Below are positions 39,300-51,700 of a stretch of 64,000 nt of DNA, one piece after another. Within the stretch, counting starts at the first letter, position 1, and each line of letters starts with the position of its first letter. Source of the DNA: Neoarius graeffei (Eukaryota > Chordata > Actinopteri > Siluriformes > Ariidae); contig NC_083572.1 of the NCBI RefSeq assembly GCF_027579695.1, forward strand, positions 18,204,421 through 18,268,420, read 5' to 3'. The notes beneath the pieces were generated by a model that ran no database searches, was not told the DNA's origin, and saw only the letters and a list, made by a program, of their open reading frames with translations. The position numbers and the translations under genes are program-made.

Positions 39300-39548
39300 G
39301 GCGGTACGGTGGTGTAGTGGTTAGCATGGTCGCCTCACAGCAAGAAGGTTCTGGGTTTGAACCCAGCGGCTGGCAAGGGCCTTTTTGTGTGGAGTTTGCA
39401 TGCTGTCTGTGTGGGTTTCCTTCACAGTCCAAAGGTTTGGTTAATATGGGATGGCCTTGAGCGAGGCACCTAACTCCCAACTGCTCCCCGGGCGCTGTTA
39501 GCATGGCTGCCCACTGCTTCAGATGGGTTAAATGCAGAGAGGAAATTT
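39300..39548 (+). mobile_element. SINE with alternative body, third unit
   Basis: tRNA-like head (GCGGTACGGTGGTGTAGTGG) and the first 130 bp match the other units. After GTCCAAAGG the sequence switches to the CCTTGAGCGAGGCACCTAAC body of another common fish SINE family, also seen at 46145-46340 in the opposite orientation. Confidence 0.8.
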
Positions 39549-39584
39549 GTGATGAATAAAGTTTCTTTTCATATATTTGTATCT

Positions 39585-39927
39585 GGCGGCACGGTGGTTA
39601 GCGCTGTCGCCTCACAGCAAGAAGGTCTGGGTTCGAGCTCCGTGGCCGGCGAGGGCCTTTCTGTGCGGAGTTTGCATGTTTTCCCCGTGTCCGCGTGGGT
39701 TTCCCCCACAGTCCAAAGACATGCAGGTTAAGTTAACTGGTGACTCTAAATTGACCATAGGTGTGAGTGTGAATGGTTGTCTGTGTCTATGTGTCAGCCC
39801 TGTGATGACTTGGCGACTTGTCCAGGGTGTACCCCGCCTTTCACCCGTAGTCAGCTGGGATAGGCTCCAGCTTGCCTGTGACCCTGTAGAACAGGATAAA
39901 GCGGCTAGAGATAATGAGATGAGATGA
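39585..39927 (+). mobile_element. tRNA-derived SINE, plus strand
   Basis: Shortened head (TGTAGTGG lost) and a body lacking the CTCCGGGTGCTCCGG segment. The tail GAGATGAGATGA runs straight into the LINE 3' end at 39928. Confidence 0.88.
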
Positions 39928-39976
39928 TCCCTTTGGGAGGGTTCCCTCAGAGAAATTAAAATTCCAGTAGCATCAT

Positions 39977-41041
39977 CTCATTATCTATAGCCGCTTTATA
40001 CTGTTCTACAGGGTCACAGGCAAGCTGGAGCCTATCCCAGCTGACTACGGACGAAAGGCGGGGTACACCCTGGACAAATTGCCAGGTCATCACAGGGCTG
40101 ACACAGAGGCACAGACAACCATTCACACTCACATTCACACCTACGGTCAATTTAGCCCATGTTTACATTAGACCGTATCAGCGGATCATCAGATTAACGT
40201 TTTTAAAACGATTAGTGTGCACACAGCAACAGCAATACACGATTTGCGTGCACACAGCAATACCAATACACGGATCCGCTCAGCTCCGCAGGCATCCTGC
40301 GCTCCAAATCACTCCGCCCTGAACAGCGAGTGCCCTCTGGAGGGTGCGCACTCCGGCCTTGCGCAGCTCACAGAGCACACGAGTGAAGTGAACAAGCAGT
40401 GTTTTCGGGACTGAGCCGCTGTGTGTGTGATCCCAGCGCATATCACTTATCACTTGCAAGTGGAAGGATGGCAAGCCTAAAGACAATCATAACTACACAA
40501 TGGGCAGTATTTGCATCAGTATTTGCAGTATTTTCATACTTTTTATACTCTTTAATGAAAGGTGATACAAGGCGGAAGTCCGCGCTGTTTTTCAGCAGTC
40601 GCGTCACATGACCAACGCCAGCGAACCAGGAAGGTGGATGTCACAGTGACGTTGTCCAATGAGACGCCAGCTAGAGCTCAGCACAGCGTATCTGTGTATT
40701 CTGAATGTTTACACAGCACCGGAGCTGACACGATCTGGATTGAATACGTGGACGCTGGCGGATTCCTGTTTCCCGGCGTTTCCAGGCGGTTTAATGTAAA
40801 CGGACAGTGCATCCGCGAAGAAAACGAGACAGATACGGTCTAATGTAAACGTAGCCATAGAGTCACCAGTTAACCTAACCTGCATGTCTTTGGACTGTGG
40901 GGGAAACCGGAGCACCCGGAGGAAACCCACGTGGACAACATGCAAACTCCGCACAGAAAGGCCCTCGCCGGCCACGGGGCTCAAACCCGGACCTTCTTGC
41001 TGTGAGGCGACAGCGCTAACCACTACACCACCGTGCCGCCC
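39977..41041 (-). mobile_element. SINE split by a Harbinger-like insertion
   Basis: One minus-oriented SINE in two pieces, 39977-40154 and 40857-41041, interrupted inside CAATTTAGAGTCACC. The outer target duplication is CCAGTAGCATCAT (39964-39976) and CCAGTAGCGTCAT (41042-41054), one mismatch. It sits in the LINE 3' UTR. Confidence 0.93.
40155..40856 (-). mobile_element. Harbinger-like non-autonomous element, copy B
   Basis: Inverted ends GCCCATGTTTACATTAGACC and GGTCTAATGTAAACGTAGCC. Against the uninterrupted SINE consensus the target is TTA (right copy now ATA), a TWA-type 3-bp duplication as in PIF/Harbinger. Opposite in orientation to copy A at 19851. Confidence 0.85.
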
Positions 41042-41236
41042 CCAGTAGCGTCATTATAGGATAAACAGAGGATAGGATAGAAAAAAGAGAGAACTTCTAG
41101 ATAAATTAAGTCTTTAGAAAACTTCTAGATAAATAAATTAAGTATTTACGTATACAAATATATTAAAACGAAATGAAAAAAGTCCAGCAGGAGAGGTATT
41201 GCACATTGTCCAGTATTGCTTTTTTCTCAGGCTAGG

Positions 41237-41984
41237 CTACTGCTCATTCCCATCCTCTGTCCTCCTGTTACCCCTCCTCCCCCCCAGAGAGGAGTTGTAC
41301 AGTCTGATGGCGTGAGGGACGAAGGAGTTTTTAAGTCTGTTAGTCCTGCACTTGGGAAGGAGCATTCTGTCACTGAACAGGCTCCTCTGGTTGCTGATGA
41401 CGGTGTGCAGAGGGTGACTGGCATCGTCCATGATGTTCAGTAGTTTGTCCATAGTTCTCTTCTCTGCCACCATCACCAGAGAGTCCAGCTTCATGCCGAC
41501 CACAGAGCCGGCCCGCCTGATCAGTTTGTCCAGCCTGGATGTGTCCTTGGTTGTGCTGCCCCCCCAGCACACCATGGTGTAAAACAGGACACTGGTGACC
41601 ACGGACTGATAGAACATCCACAGGAGTTTCCTGCAGATGCTAAAGGACCGCAGCCTCCTCAGGCTGCTCAGCCTGCTCTGTCCCTTCCTGTACAATTGGT
41701 TGGTGTTGCAAGTCCAGTCCAGCTTGCTGTCCAGCCACAGCCCGAGGTACTTGTAGGAATCCACAGCCTCCACCTCGACTCCCTCGATCAGAACTGGTCG
41801 TGACCTTGGTCTGGACCTCCCAAAATCAATGACCAGCTCCTTGGTCTTCGAGGTGTTGAGCTGCAGATGGTTCCTGTTGCACCAAATGGCAAAGTCCCTC
41901 ACCAGGCTCCTATACTCCTCTCTGTCGTCCCTGATACACCCCACGATGGCTGTGTCATCGGCGAACTTCTGAATGTGACACAGG
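41237..41984 (-). pseudogene. LINE reverse transcriptase C-terminal region
   Basis: The minus-strand frame begins within KFADDTAIVGCIRDDREEY, so it contains the catalytic F-A-D-D motif. It continues through LVRDFAIWCNRNHLQLNTSK, TKELVIDFGRSRP, VDSYKYLGLWLDSKLDW, YQSVVTSVLFYTMVCWGGS and KLIRRAGSVVG to a stop at 41237. About 235-250 codons are open without interruption, so the copy is fairly young although the 5' two-thirds are missing. Confidence 0.88.
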
Positions 41985-42115
41985 ATTCAAGATTCCTTTA
42001 TTGTCACTGCACCGTACAGTACAGTGAAATTGAAGCACGCAATCCAGTCAGTGTATTCATACAAACACTTAGTATTAAGGGGGGTCAGATCTGTTCAAGA
42101 TAAACATTTCAAGTA
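41985..42115 (-). mobile_element. 3' tail of a second LINE family
   Basis: TCAAGATTCCTTTATTGTCA followed by CAGTACAGTGAAATTG is the recurring 3' end of another fish LINE/SINE family. It abuts the first LINE directly. 42116-42450 shows nothing recognisable. Confidence 0.6.
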
Positions 42116-42467
42116 AAAAGATTAAGTCAATAAAAAAAGAAAAAAATCACATACTTTTAATTGTTCTTTTGAGTAACACTTTCCATGCATTTCATGCAAG
42201 ATAAGACACTAACGGTACTGTGCCGAGTTTCCTAAAAGCATCGTAGCACAAAGATCATCGTTAAATGGTAGCGCAAGCAGCACAATGAACACTCTCTCTC
42301 CTAGTTAAGAGGCTTTTGGGAAACCCACCACTGTTTAGTACCTCTTGTTCTGAGAGTATATTCCCTATGATATAGTCCTTATGTTAAAACAGAATAGTTG
42401 GTCATGTGCTTTACACGAAAGGCTTCTAACCAGATATTTTTATGCCAGCTGATGTTTCAGCACTGGG

Positions 42468-45400
42468 ATGTATGAAGGGAAACACATTCACTATTCGGAG
42501 GTGGACCACAAGCCTCTGTGTTCATATAGCCCGAAGCTCTGTAAACAGCGCCGGCTTAACGGCTATGCTTTCTGCATTCGGCATGTTTTGGAGGACAGGA
42601 GCGCCCCTTTCAGGCAGTGTGAATATGTAGCCAAGTACAACAGCCAACGCTGCACCAACCCCATCCCCAAGACCCAAGACCGCAAGTAAGTGTGTGTTAC
42701 ATATTATACAAATGTCTTGAACGTACATGTATTTTTAAGTATACGTTTGTTCATTTAAAAAAATTTTTTATCAGATATTGCAGCAGTCACCTGCAAGTTA
42801 TGGGTGTCCTTCCAAAGAAAGAGAGAAAGAAGAAGCAAGACACTCTCGAATCTCTGGCCCTCAACATCACTGTACCCTCTCTGGCTCTGAAAGCTCCTAA
42901 TGACCTGGACCACTTGCTCCCATCTTCGCCCTCCTCACTCACTCGCCTGCTCCCATTGGACCCGTATGCCTTCTTCAAGGTTGATAAGGTGAAGAAAGAA
43001 GGCCCTAACTTGGGGAAGAAAGTCACAAACCGCTCATTTAATCCTAAACAGAAACAGAAAGATCACGCCGTAGCCCCAGCCATCTCCCCACATTCCACCT
43101 CTCTTCTTTCTCAACTGGCTGTAGGACCTACTCAAGCTCCTTTAGTATCCAAATCCCCTCTTCTATCCATCTCACAACATCCAAAACCTAAATCAGGGCC
43201 AATATGCACAATGGCTCCTGCTCAGGCCAGTCATCACACCTCGACCACCACCAACCCCAAGCCAGAGATACGGCTAGAGCTTGCTCTCACCAAGAGAGTT
43301 GTACCTCCAAGTCCAAGCCGTGCAAGCATGTGTATGGGCCCAGCAAAGGATCCAAAAGCACCAGTACAACATCAGGCTCCATGTTTGATGCAACTTCACA
43401 GGCTGATAGAGCAACAGAGAAGAAAGAATGAAGATCTGAGGTCTCGTTTTGGTATGTAACTACTGACTTGTACGCTGCAGTAGCTGATTTAAGTAGCCTG
43501 TAAGCTTTACTAACAGTTTCTGTTGCAGAGCTGGACTGGTCAGAGGACAGCGGAGAGGAGGAAGAGAGCCAAGTGGAGAAAATGACATCGTCTAAATATC
43601 AGCACTCACACGACAAAAGGTGTGTGGCAAAGTGGAAATTTTACTTTAGATAGGTAGTGATAGCTGGATGTGGTATTCAATGGGAAGGCTAAAATCTAAT
43701 ATTTATCAATAGCTCAATAATGAAACTAACAGCGCGGAGCAGTGTATTATATCAAGGTCTATCAAAACTCTCACAGACATACACAATTAAAGATAGATAG
43801 GTAGGTGCATTTGTGATTTTCTATTTTTTTTCAGTGCAAGTCCATAATGATCTGCTAACTGCATGCCGTGCTTCCATTGAGTAACAGACATGTTAAACAG
43901 AAACATCATGACCATTTTCTTCAACCAATTTACAGTTCTGTTGTCTGTCCTTTTGCATTATCTACGCTTTCTGTTGAAAATATGCATTTAGTCTCTTTAC
44001 TTTTAGTTTCTCCTTGAAATGAATTTTGGGAAAAAGGGTGATAGAGTAAATAATCCACCTCATTGATGTTCATTACATCGTGACTATTTTACATGCACCT
44101 TCTCAATGATTGCTAATAATGTACTACGGATGTGTCAGCACAGTGGGCTGAAAAAAATCGGCCAAAAATGCACACAAAATCTAGCGAGTGTTTTTCAGTC
44201 TGTCTAGTCGCCTGATTTGACTCGTCACTGATGGTCTGCATGAATAGGCTACAGTCTGAGCTTGAAAGAAATCAGCCCCAGCCTCACTTCTTCATATCAT
44301 TGTGTATTTTCCTTATGACCACTGGTGATGCTGTTGTGCTTGTTTCCATAAAATGCCCAAAATAGTCCACTTTACAGGAGATACGCAGAACCTTTAGGTG
44401 TTATAACTTATGCAACATGCATGCATTTTCACTGATAAAACGTAAAAGGCTAATTAAATAATCAGATGAACTGAGACAATCACATTCTGAAGCAAATTAA
44501 ATAATCTTATACCGGTAACTTACACACAATACAAGTGCAGGTAAACAGCGAGTGTTGTTTTTATTGTTTTGTATCCAAATGAGAGTCGCATGTTACCCAT
44601 CTGTGTTCTTGCTTCTTGAAGGCCGACCTTGTGGCAGATCGTTTTGAAACAATCTGACTTTCAGTTGTTCGTTCAGTTCTCTGTTTATTCGCTTCTTCCA
44701 CATAAGGGTGAGATATTGGTGCTGAGGCGAGCATATCCAGCGGAAAAATCAGACGGCTGGTCCACTCATTCTCCATTTTCTCCATACTGAGTACTCCGCC
44801 ATTACTGCTTGGCTCAGGCAATTACTAAAACCCGGGACGGGACGTCATTGGTTTTAGCAACAACCGCGGGGAGGTCACTGCCCGAGCGATAATATGTCAT
44901 GTCCCGTTCCGTCCCAAGTTTTAGCAACAACGCTCAGCTCACACTCCGGGAGAACTTACTTTCCTTTTCTTGCAGTTTTGTTTTCCTTTAATTGTTGGTA
45001 CTGCACCCTCTTTCAATACGGACTTATAGCCAACGCTCCTCAACAGATCAGAGATTTTGTACGAGTCTTCAGTAAAATGAGCAGAGCAGAGGAGAGACCA
45101 CTTCGTTAGCTCCCAATGTGCCCATGAATTTCTTGCAAAACGCATCCAAATCTTTGCAGTTTGAACATTCTTGGGCCATGAATGCAATGTAAATCCACCT
45201 TCTGTCGTGTTGCTGCACCCGCCAGCAACACATCTACATGACATGGTGATAAATTAGCTCAAAATGGAAGCTCGAAGTTGCAGTCAGCTCTGTGTTTTAG
45301 TATAGCGGAAATGGTGAGGAGACCAATAGCCTTCCTGCTGTGATGTCACAGATGTTAAGGTCATTCACTCAGACCGCTACCTATATGAATAATTTTAATC

Positions 45401-48400
45401 GTAAAAATTACTGTATTAGGTTTATTGTTAACGCTTAAAACTATTCCTGTGCCATTCTTGAGGTCTCAAGGCATTTATAAACAAAAAGTGAGGCCATGGT
45501 TCTGCATCTCTCCTTTAAGACGTTTGTTAAAGGCAAATAATGTGATGTAGATGCCAAAAAAGAAACCTTGTATTATGAAAACCTTATACTGATGAACGGA
45601 ATGGGAAGACGGCTATTTTATCAGACAAACTTGTAGATAAGCGGTCGAATGTCTGATATGCAGAGGCAAAGGAATTGTTCGAAAACTTATCCATAACCAA
45701 AGATGTGGTAGTGGCAATAATTTTAGTCCAGCCAAGGAAATCACCCTTTTCTATATTTTTGTATGAAGGTTGGTAGAGTTGTGTAAAATAACAATGTACG
45801 GTATCAGTATACCCCTACTCATTCATAGGTTTTTCTGTATTTTGACTATTTTCTACATTGTAGAACAATACTGTAGACATCAAAACTATGAAATGACATA
45901 TGGAACAGATCTGGAATTATGTGGCAAACAAAAGTGTTAAAATCTAAATGTTTCATATTTTAGATTCTTCAAAGTAGCCAGCGTTTACTTTGACACATTT
46001 GGATACTTTCGGCATTATCTTAACCAGCTTCATGAGGTAGTTACATGAAATACTTTTCAATTAACAGGAGTGCCTCGTCAAAATTTAATTAGTGGAATTT
46101 CTTGCCTTGTTTTTAAGAAGAAAATAAGTACACACATACCCAGAGCAGTGGGTAGCTATGCTGCAGAGCCCATTGGGAACAGTTTGGGGGTTAGGTGCCT
46201 TGCTCAAGGGCACTTCAGCCATGGATACAGAGGGAAAGAAGTGCTATTCGTTCACCCCCCCCCATCCCATGTTTTTCCTACCGGTCCAAGGAAATCAAAC
46301 CAGTGACCCTTTGTGCCCAAGACTGCTTCTCTAACCTTTAAGCTGTGGTTGGCCTCATTCATTTCTTCATGCATTTGAGACCATCAAACAGTAAATAATA
46401 AAAATAAATTCTCTACTTCCTCATAGCCCATAATGCTTTACGCCTTGGAGGGCAAGCCACTTCAGCAGTCACCATATTGGATTTTGCGAGTGTTCATAGC
46501 TTTTTTTTTTTTCTTTTTAATTCTCTAATATTAACTGACACCACTTGGAAGCCCTACCCCTTCCCTTCATCTCGCATTAGTAATCACCTTTGCTTGAAAG
46601 ATGCAGCAACACCCTCACTTTCTGTCATGGTAAATGGAGAATATGTATGTAATGAATATGTAATGCTGAAACACCTAAAAATCCACTATCCACAACTGTT
46701 AATGTTATTACACCCTCCCCTTTTCTCCATAAACCCGAAATGATGGAAATGTTCATTTTCTAGATGATTATTTTTAAAGTGGTAAATAATGAGCAGAGAA
46801 AAATCAATACCTCACAAGCCTAAAGAGTTTTTTTTTTTTTGACAGAGTCGAAATGACTTATTTAAACAGCTTGTTTTTATTGTAAAACATTCTCCTCATT
46901 TCACCCCGAGACATACTAATCTGTATTTAATCTGTGTTCGTTCTATACAACAGTTCTATTGGTTCTGGTTCCCGTGTGGAGCGGCTGGCGGGGCTTTGCG
47001 GTTATTTGAGACAAAGACACAGACAAATGCTTAGGGAGGAAAAGGGCTTCAGGAAAGGGAGAAAGTCCCAGCACACTCTCCGCAAAGCTTTGCTTCAGGC
47101 GGCCGCACATGACCCTGATCACACTGCTCGATTAATTCAGCAGCGTCATACTGAAATTTCAGCAACCTCAAGGTAAATACACAACCAAGAGCACACTGAG
47201 TTCAGGGTTTAATATGTAAATGTGTCCTATCCATTAATCCAAGACACTTCAATCTTTGCCAGGTAATTGCTGACACTTTTTTTTTGTTTGTTTGTTTGTT
47301 TTTTTGCACTGGAAGTTAAAGTTTTTATTTATTTATGCAAACAAGGCCTCATCTAATTAAGTAGGCATTATAAAAATATTCTGTGCAGTATGAAATTTTA
47401 ATGTAAATCAAACAATAATAAAATAGTTTGTAATACCCTAAGGAGTAAGAACGAGTATGTAAAATTTCACGAATGCAGGTCTGGGAACATTAGAAACAGA
47501 TTTTGTTGGTTCTGAATACTGGAGAAAAAAAACTTACGATAATGATTTTAAAAATGTAATGTGGATTTAATGTTAACGTGCATACCACGGGTAAATTCAG
47601 GAGCAAGATCAATGCAATTCTCCTGTTTTATATTAAACTTTGGCCAAATATCTGTCACATTTTGCATTTTGTGCAATTTCTTTTTACCTTGCGCAATACC
47701 AGAAAAATTCAGTTGAAATCAAGCCATTTGAGGCGAATTGGTTCGCCTCTGAAAAAACTTGGCATTTGGATTTCCCGGGAAACGTTGATTTTTGTGACGT
47801 CACATGCGGGACGCCTCTCTCTGAATCCTACGTCAGCGCTAGTTTGTTTATGAGAAAACGACCTGGTGGTTTTCTGCAAATTTCTTCAACGTTATCATGT
47901 AATTATTAAAATGGTTAACAGATGTATTGTAGGAGGATGTAGCAACACCAATCTTGATGGGATTAGTACTCATTGTTTCCCAAAAGACCGGACAATGAGA
48001 GAGAAATGGGAGCGCTTGGTCTACACAGGCTGTGCACTGAAACCGTGCAGAGCTTGCGCAGCCTGCTGGCACTTCCGCAGGTGACGCAGACTCCCTTGGG
48101 ATTTTTCCAGACGCGTTTTGTTTTTTTTTTCTGCTGTAGACGGATGGCCTTGTGCAAATTTACCCTTCTGGATGAGTGTGTAAAGGGACATACTTTCATA
48201 TATTTAAAAAAAAAATTGGTCCAGAATATGCACTTTAAGGTTATTAAAGTAAAACTAATATGCAGAGAAGACATGGATACAGTTTATCTAGAAATCTATT
48301 AAAAGCTATGGAGTTTCTCAGTTATTTTGAAATGTTGAAGAGTACTGTGTCAAGATTAGGGCTTACTGCTAGTATACACACATTAAATATGTGACGCATC

Positions 48401-48735
48401 TTCAGTGTCAGTGAAAGGAAACGTGTTGCTAATGGGACGTGTCTGTTTTGCTCTTACAGTTCTGCAGGCAGTTCAGACTCAGGACTGTGTGTGGCCCAGG
48501 TTAACGGCAAAGCATGCACTAATCACTCCTTGCCTTTCACCAGACACTGCCTCCAACGTATCCTTTCAGAGGTGCCCTCCTGGCTGATCCGCGGATATTT
48601 CAAAGGATGAACTGAAAGGGCTGTCATGCAGGGCCTCACACTGGCTATTCATCAGCTAAAATTATAGCAGCGGAGACTGCATGCAAAATAGATGTTGAGA
48701 TAATATTCTGCAATTAGCAACTCCCATAGCATTTA

Positions 48736-48773
<38 letters not shown>

Positions 48774-51700
48774 TTAACTCACTGAGGTGTGCCAGGCGAC
48801 AAAGAAAATGCTCCTTTTACTTCAGCCAGAGAGAGAATATGACAAGCAGCAAAAGAGGGCGAAGTATTTGTCAGGGCACCTATAAACAAAAGCATGGTAC
48901 AGCTGTCAGAGTATGTCCAATAAATTATTGTTCTAGAACGTAGAGAATTATTTGTCCAAGGAAAGAAACAACAATGATATCAATCGCCCCCTGCTGGCTG
49001 CTCAGTTGTAAGTAAAGTATATCTCATCTCATCTCATTATCTCTAGCCGCTTTATCCTGTTCTACAGGGTCGCAGGCAAGCTGGAGCCTATCCCAGCTGA
49101 CTATGGGCGAAAGGCGGGGTACACCCTGGACAAGTCGCCAGGTCATCACAGGGCTGACACATAGACACAGACAACCATTCACACTCACATTCACACCTAC
49201 GGTCAATTTAGAGTCACCAGTTAACCTAACCTGCATGTCTTTGGACTGTGGGGGAAACCGGAGCACCCGGAGGAAACCCACGCGGACACGGGGAGAACAT
49301 GCAAACTCCACACAGAAAGGCCCTCGCCGGCCACGGGGCTTGAACTCAGACCTTCTTGCTGTGAGGCGACAGCGCTAACCACTACACCACTGTGCCGTCA
49401 TATTTTATTTCTGTTTGTTTTATTTAAACATAGGGCTCAAACCTAGTAATGTATAAACTTCATGTTCGTACTAGCATATTTTGGAGCTGTTCATATTTAT
49501 TATAAAAACTATTTGCAATTCTAGTTTGCAACTCTGCAACCAAACAGCTATAGCTGCACATTTGTGTACTGCCATTGACAACAAATATAATGCCATGGAT
49601 CACGTCTATCGCTTGGGACAACCCTGGGCTATGTATTTATTCTGTAATGTATTACAGTGTTGGCGTGTATATATTAGTGTTTTGTATTGTATAATGTGTT
49701 GCTCCTTAATGGTGTTGCTCAGATATCCTGCAGAACAGGTCACAGCAGCTGTTCTCAAGCTGCACTGCACGTTTTGCGGATGGGGCACAGTGCTCTGTCC
49801 CAGTCTTCGATATCACACATCAGACACCACTCTGTCAGGAGCATGCCAAGAAAATGGTGTGTGGTTTTTTTTGGGGGGGGGGGGGGGGTTGTTTGTTTTG
49901 TTTTCTTCTCTTCCCTAACCCTCTGATAAGCACAAATGGATCAAACCATCATATCCTACACTATCCACTCTATTCACACTTTCATGATTAAGCATAAAGT
50001 GAAAATGTAGAGAAATCGGGAGAGCATGGGTATGTTTATAAGTCATTTTAAAGGGGCGGTTTGTAATTTTTTTGAAAGTGTTCCGAGACCCATAATAATC
50101 AAATAATTTCATAGATACATTAGAAATACTGAAAATTGCAGTAGTACCTTCCAATGGCTCTTGGTTGCTTTTTCATTTCAGACATCTCTCATCTCATTAT
50201 CTCTAGCCGCTTTATCCTGTTCTACAGGGTCGCAGGCAAGCTGGAGCCTATCCCAGCTGACTATGGGCGAAAGGCGGGGTACACCCTGGACAAGTCGCCA
50301 GGTCATCACAGGGCTGACACATAGACACAGACAACCATTCACACTCACATTCACACCTACGGTTAATTTAGAGTCACCGGTTAACCTAACCTGCATGTCT
50401 TTGGACTGTGGGGGAAACCGGAGCACCCGGAGGAAACCCACGCGGACACGGGGAGAACATGCAAACTCCACACAGAAAGGCCCTCGCCGGCCACGGGGCT
50501 CGAGCCCGGACCTTTTTGCTGTGAGGCGACAGCGCTAACCACTACACCACCGTGCCGCCCTCATTTCAGACATTTCTCAATAAATAAATAAATAAATAAA
50601 GTTTGGCCCAAGATTTAGCTTCACCTGAAACAGAGCTGATGAGCTTGGTCCCATTTCTCTAGGAAGAGATCAGGTCATAAATATTTTTTGACCAGAATAT
50701 TTTTAATCAAATGGGTCTGTTATCCAGTGGCTTTTTTTTTTTTGGATTAACCCCATGACCCCTTCCTGCACGTAATTGTGTGGCTTCTAGTGGCATTTTG
50801 TCAATTAACCAGAGGTGGTGGAGTAGGTAGTTTGGAAAGGGAATGTGAATCTGACCGCTTGGACAGTAGTGCAGGCTGTAATTCAAACTGCAGGCTTATA
50901 TTAGTGCTAATAATGTTATCATTTCTGTCGTAACTTCTGATTCACAGGGACTTTGTGTCGTGGATGTGCCACATAATCTAAGGCTAATAATAAATGGATT
51001 AAAAACGTGGCATTTAACTACAGTTAAACAAAAACAAAAAAAACCAACAACCCAAACTTATAGTTCCTGTGGTGTCCCCTGTTTGGGGACATTTATTTAA
51101 CATTTATGGAAGGAGTCTCCATTGTCAGTGCTTTGTAACAGTACGTTTTACCACCATGGAGACTTTGAACGTTGTTTTCTCAGTTTCAAGAAAGGAAAAA
51201 AAGAAAGGCTGGTGAGGGAATGTACAGCTGCTATAATGCAAGTAACAGCAGGAAATTAGTTGTCTTACGGACAGTGGCTGTAAATTTAAATTAACTATAC
51301 CTACAAATGGTTAAACGAGCTCACGAATAAAGGAAAAATTCTTAAAGGAATACGCCACCCCCAAGTGAAATTGAGTCAGTCCCTGTAGTCCCTAGAGTTG
51401 GATGAGTGAGCCAAAGCGTTTTGTAGCCGACCCAGCCATTGTCCTGATCTGGAAACGTCCCGGTTAGCTTTAGCTTAGCGTAGTCGCTGTAATCCGGTGT
51501 GTCCAGATAGCATTGTCGCTGCAAAAGTGAATCAAATAACTCAAGATTTTTTATCATTATTTCTCATGACCTGTACATTCACATCGAGTACACATATCAA
51601 TGCAAATTAACACGAAGGGATTTACTAGACCAATTTATATCTGGAACTATTTTCGGCCACAGCACAGGCAAAGCACCGCTGCAGGCGCAAAGACACCACG

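Larger units (their letters stand above)
38174..39545 (+). repeat. Tandem triplication of a spacer-plus-SINE block
   Basis: A 125-130-bp spacer (from CACCCACACACAACTCTTAG to GTCACAGGTCGTCTTAT) precedes each of three SINE heads at 38304, 38792 and 39300, a period of 488-508 bp. The first two carry the common SINE body and GATGA tail. The third has the same head but a different body (CCTTGAGCGAGGCACC, ATGGGTTAAATGCAGAG). Confidence 0.9.
39928..41984 (-). mobile_element. 5'-truncated non-LTR retrotransposon (LINE)
   Basis: Minus-oriented. The 3' UTR (39928-39976 and 41055-41220) matches 14247-14455 and is interrupted by a nested SINE. The coding part covers the end of the reverse transcriptase. 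A CR1/L2-like clade (for example Rex1-type) is likely from the protein but not proven. Joined at 41985 to the tail of a different LINE. Confidence 0.85.
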
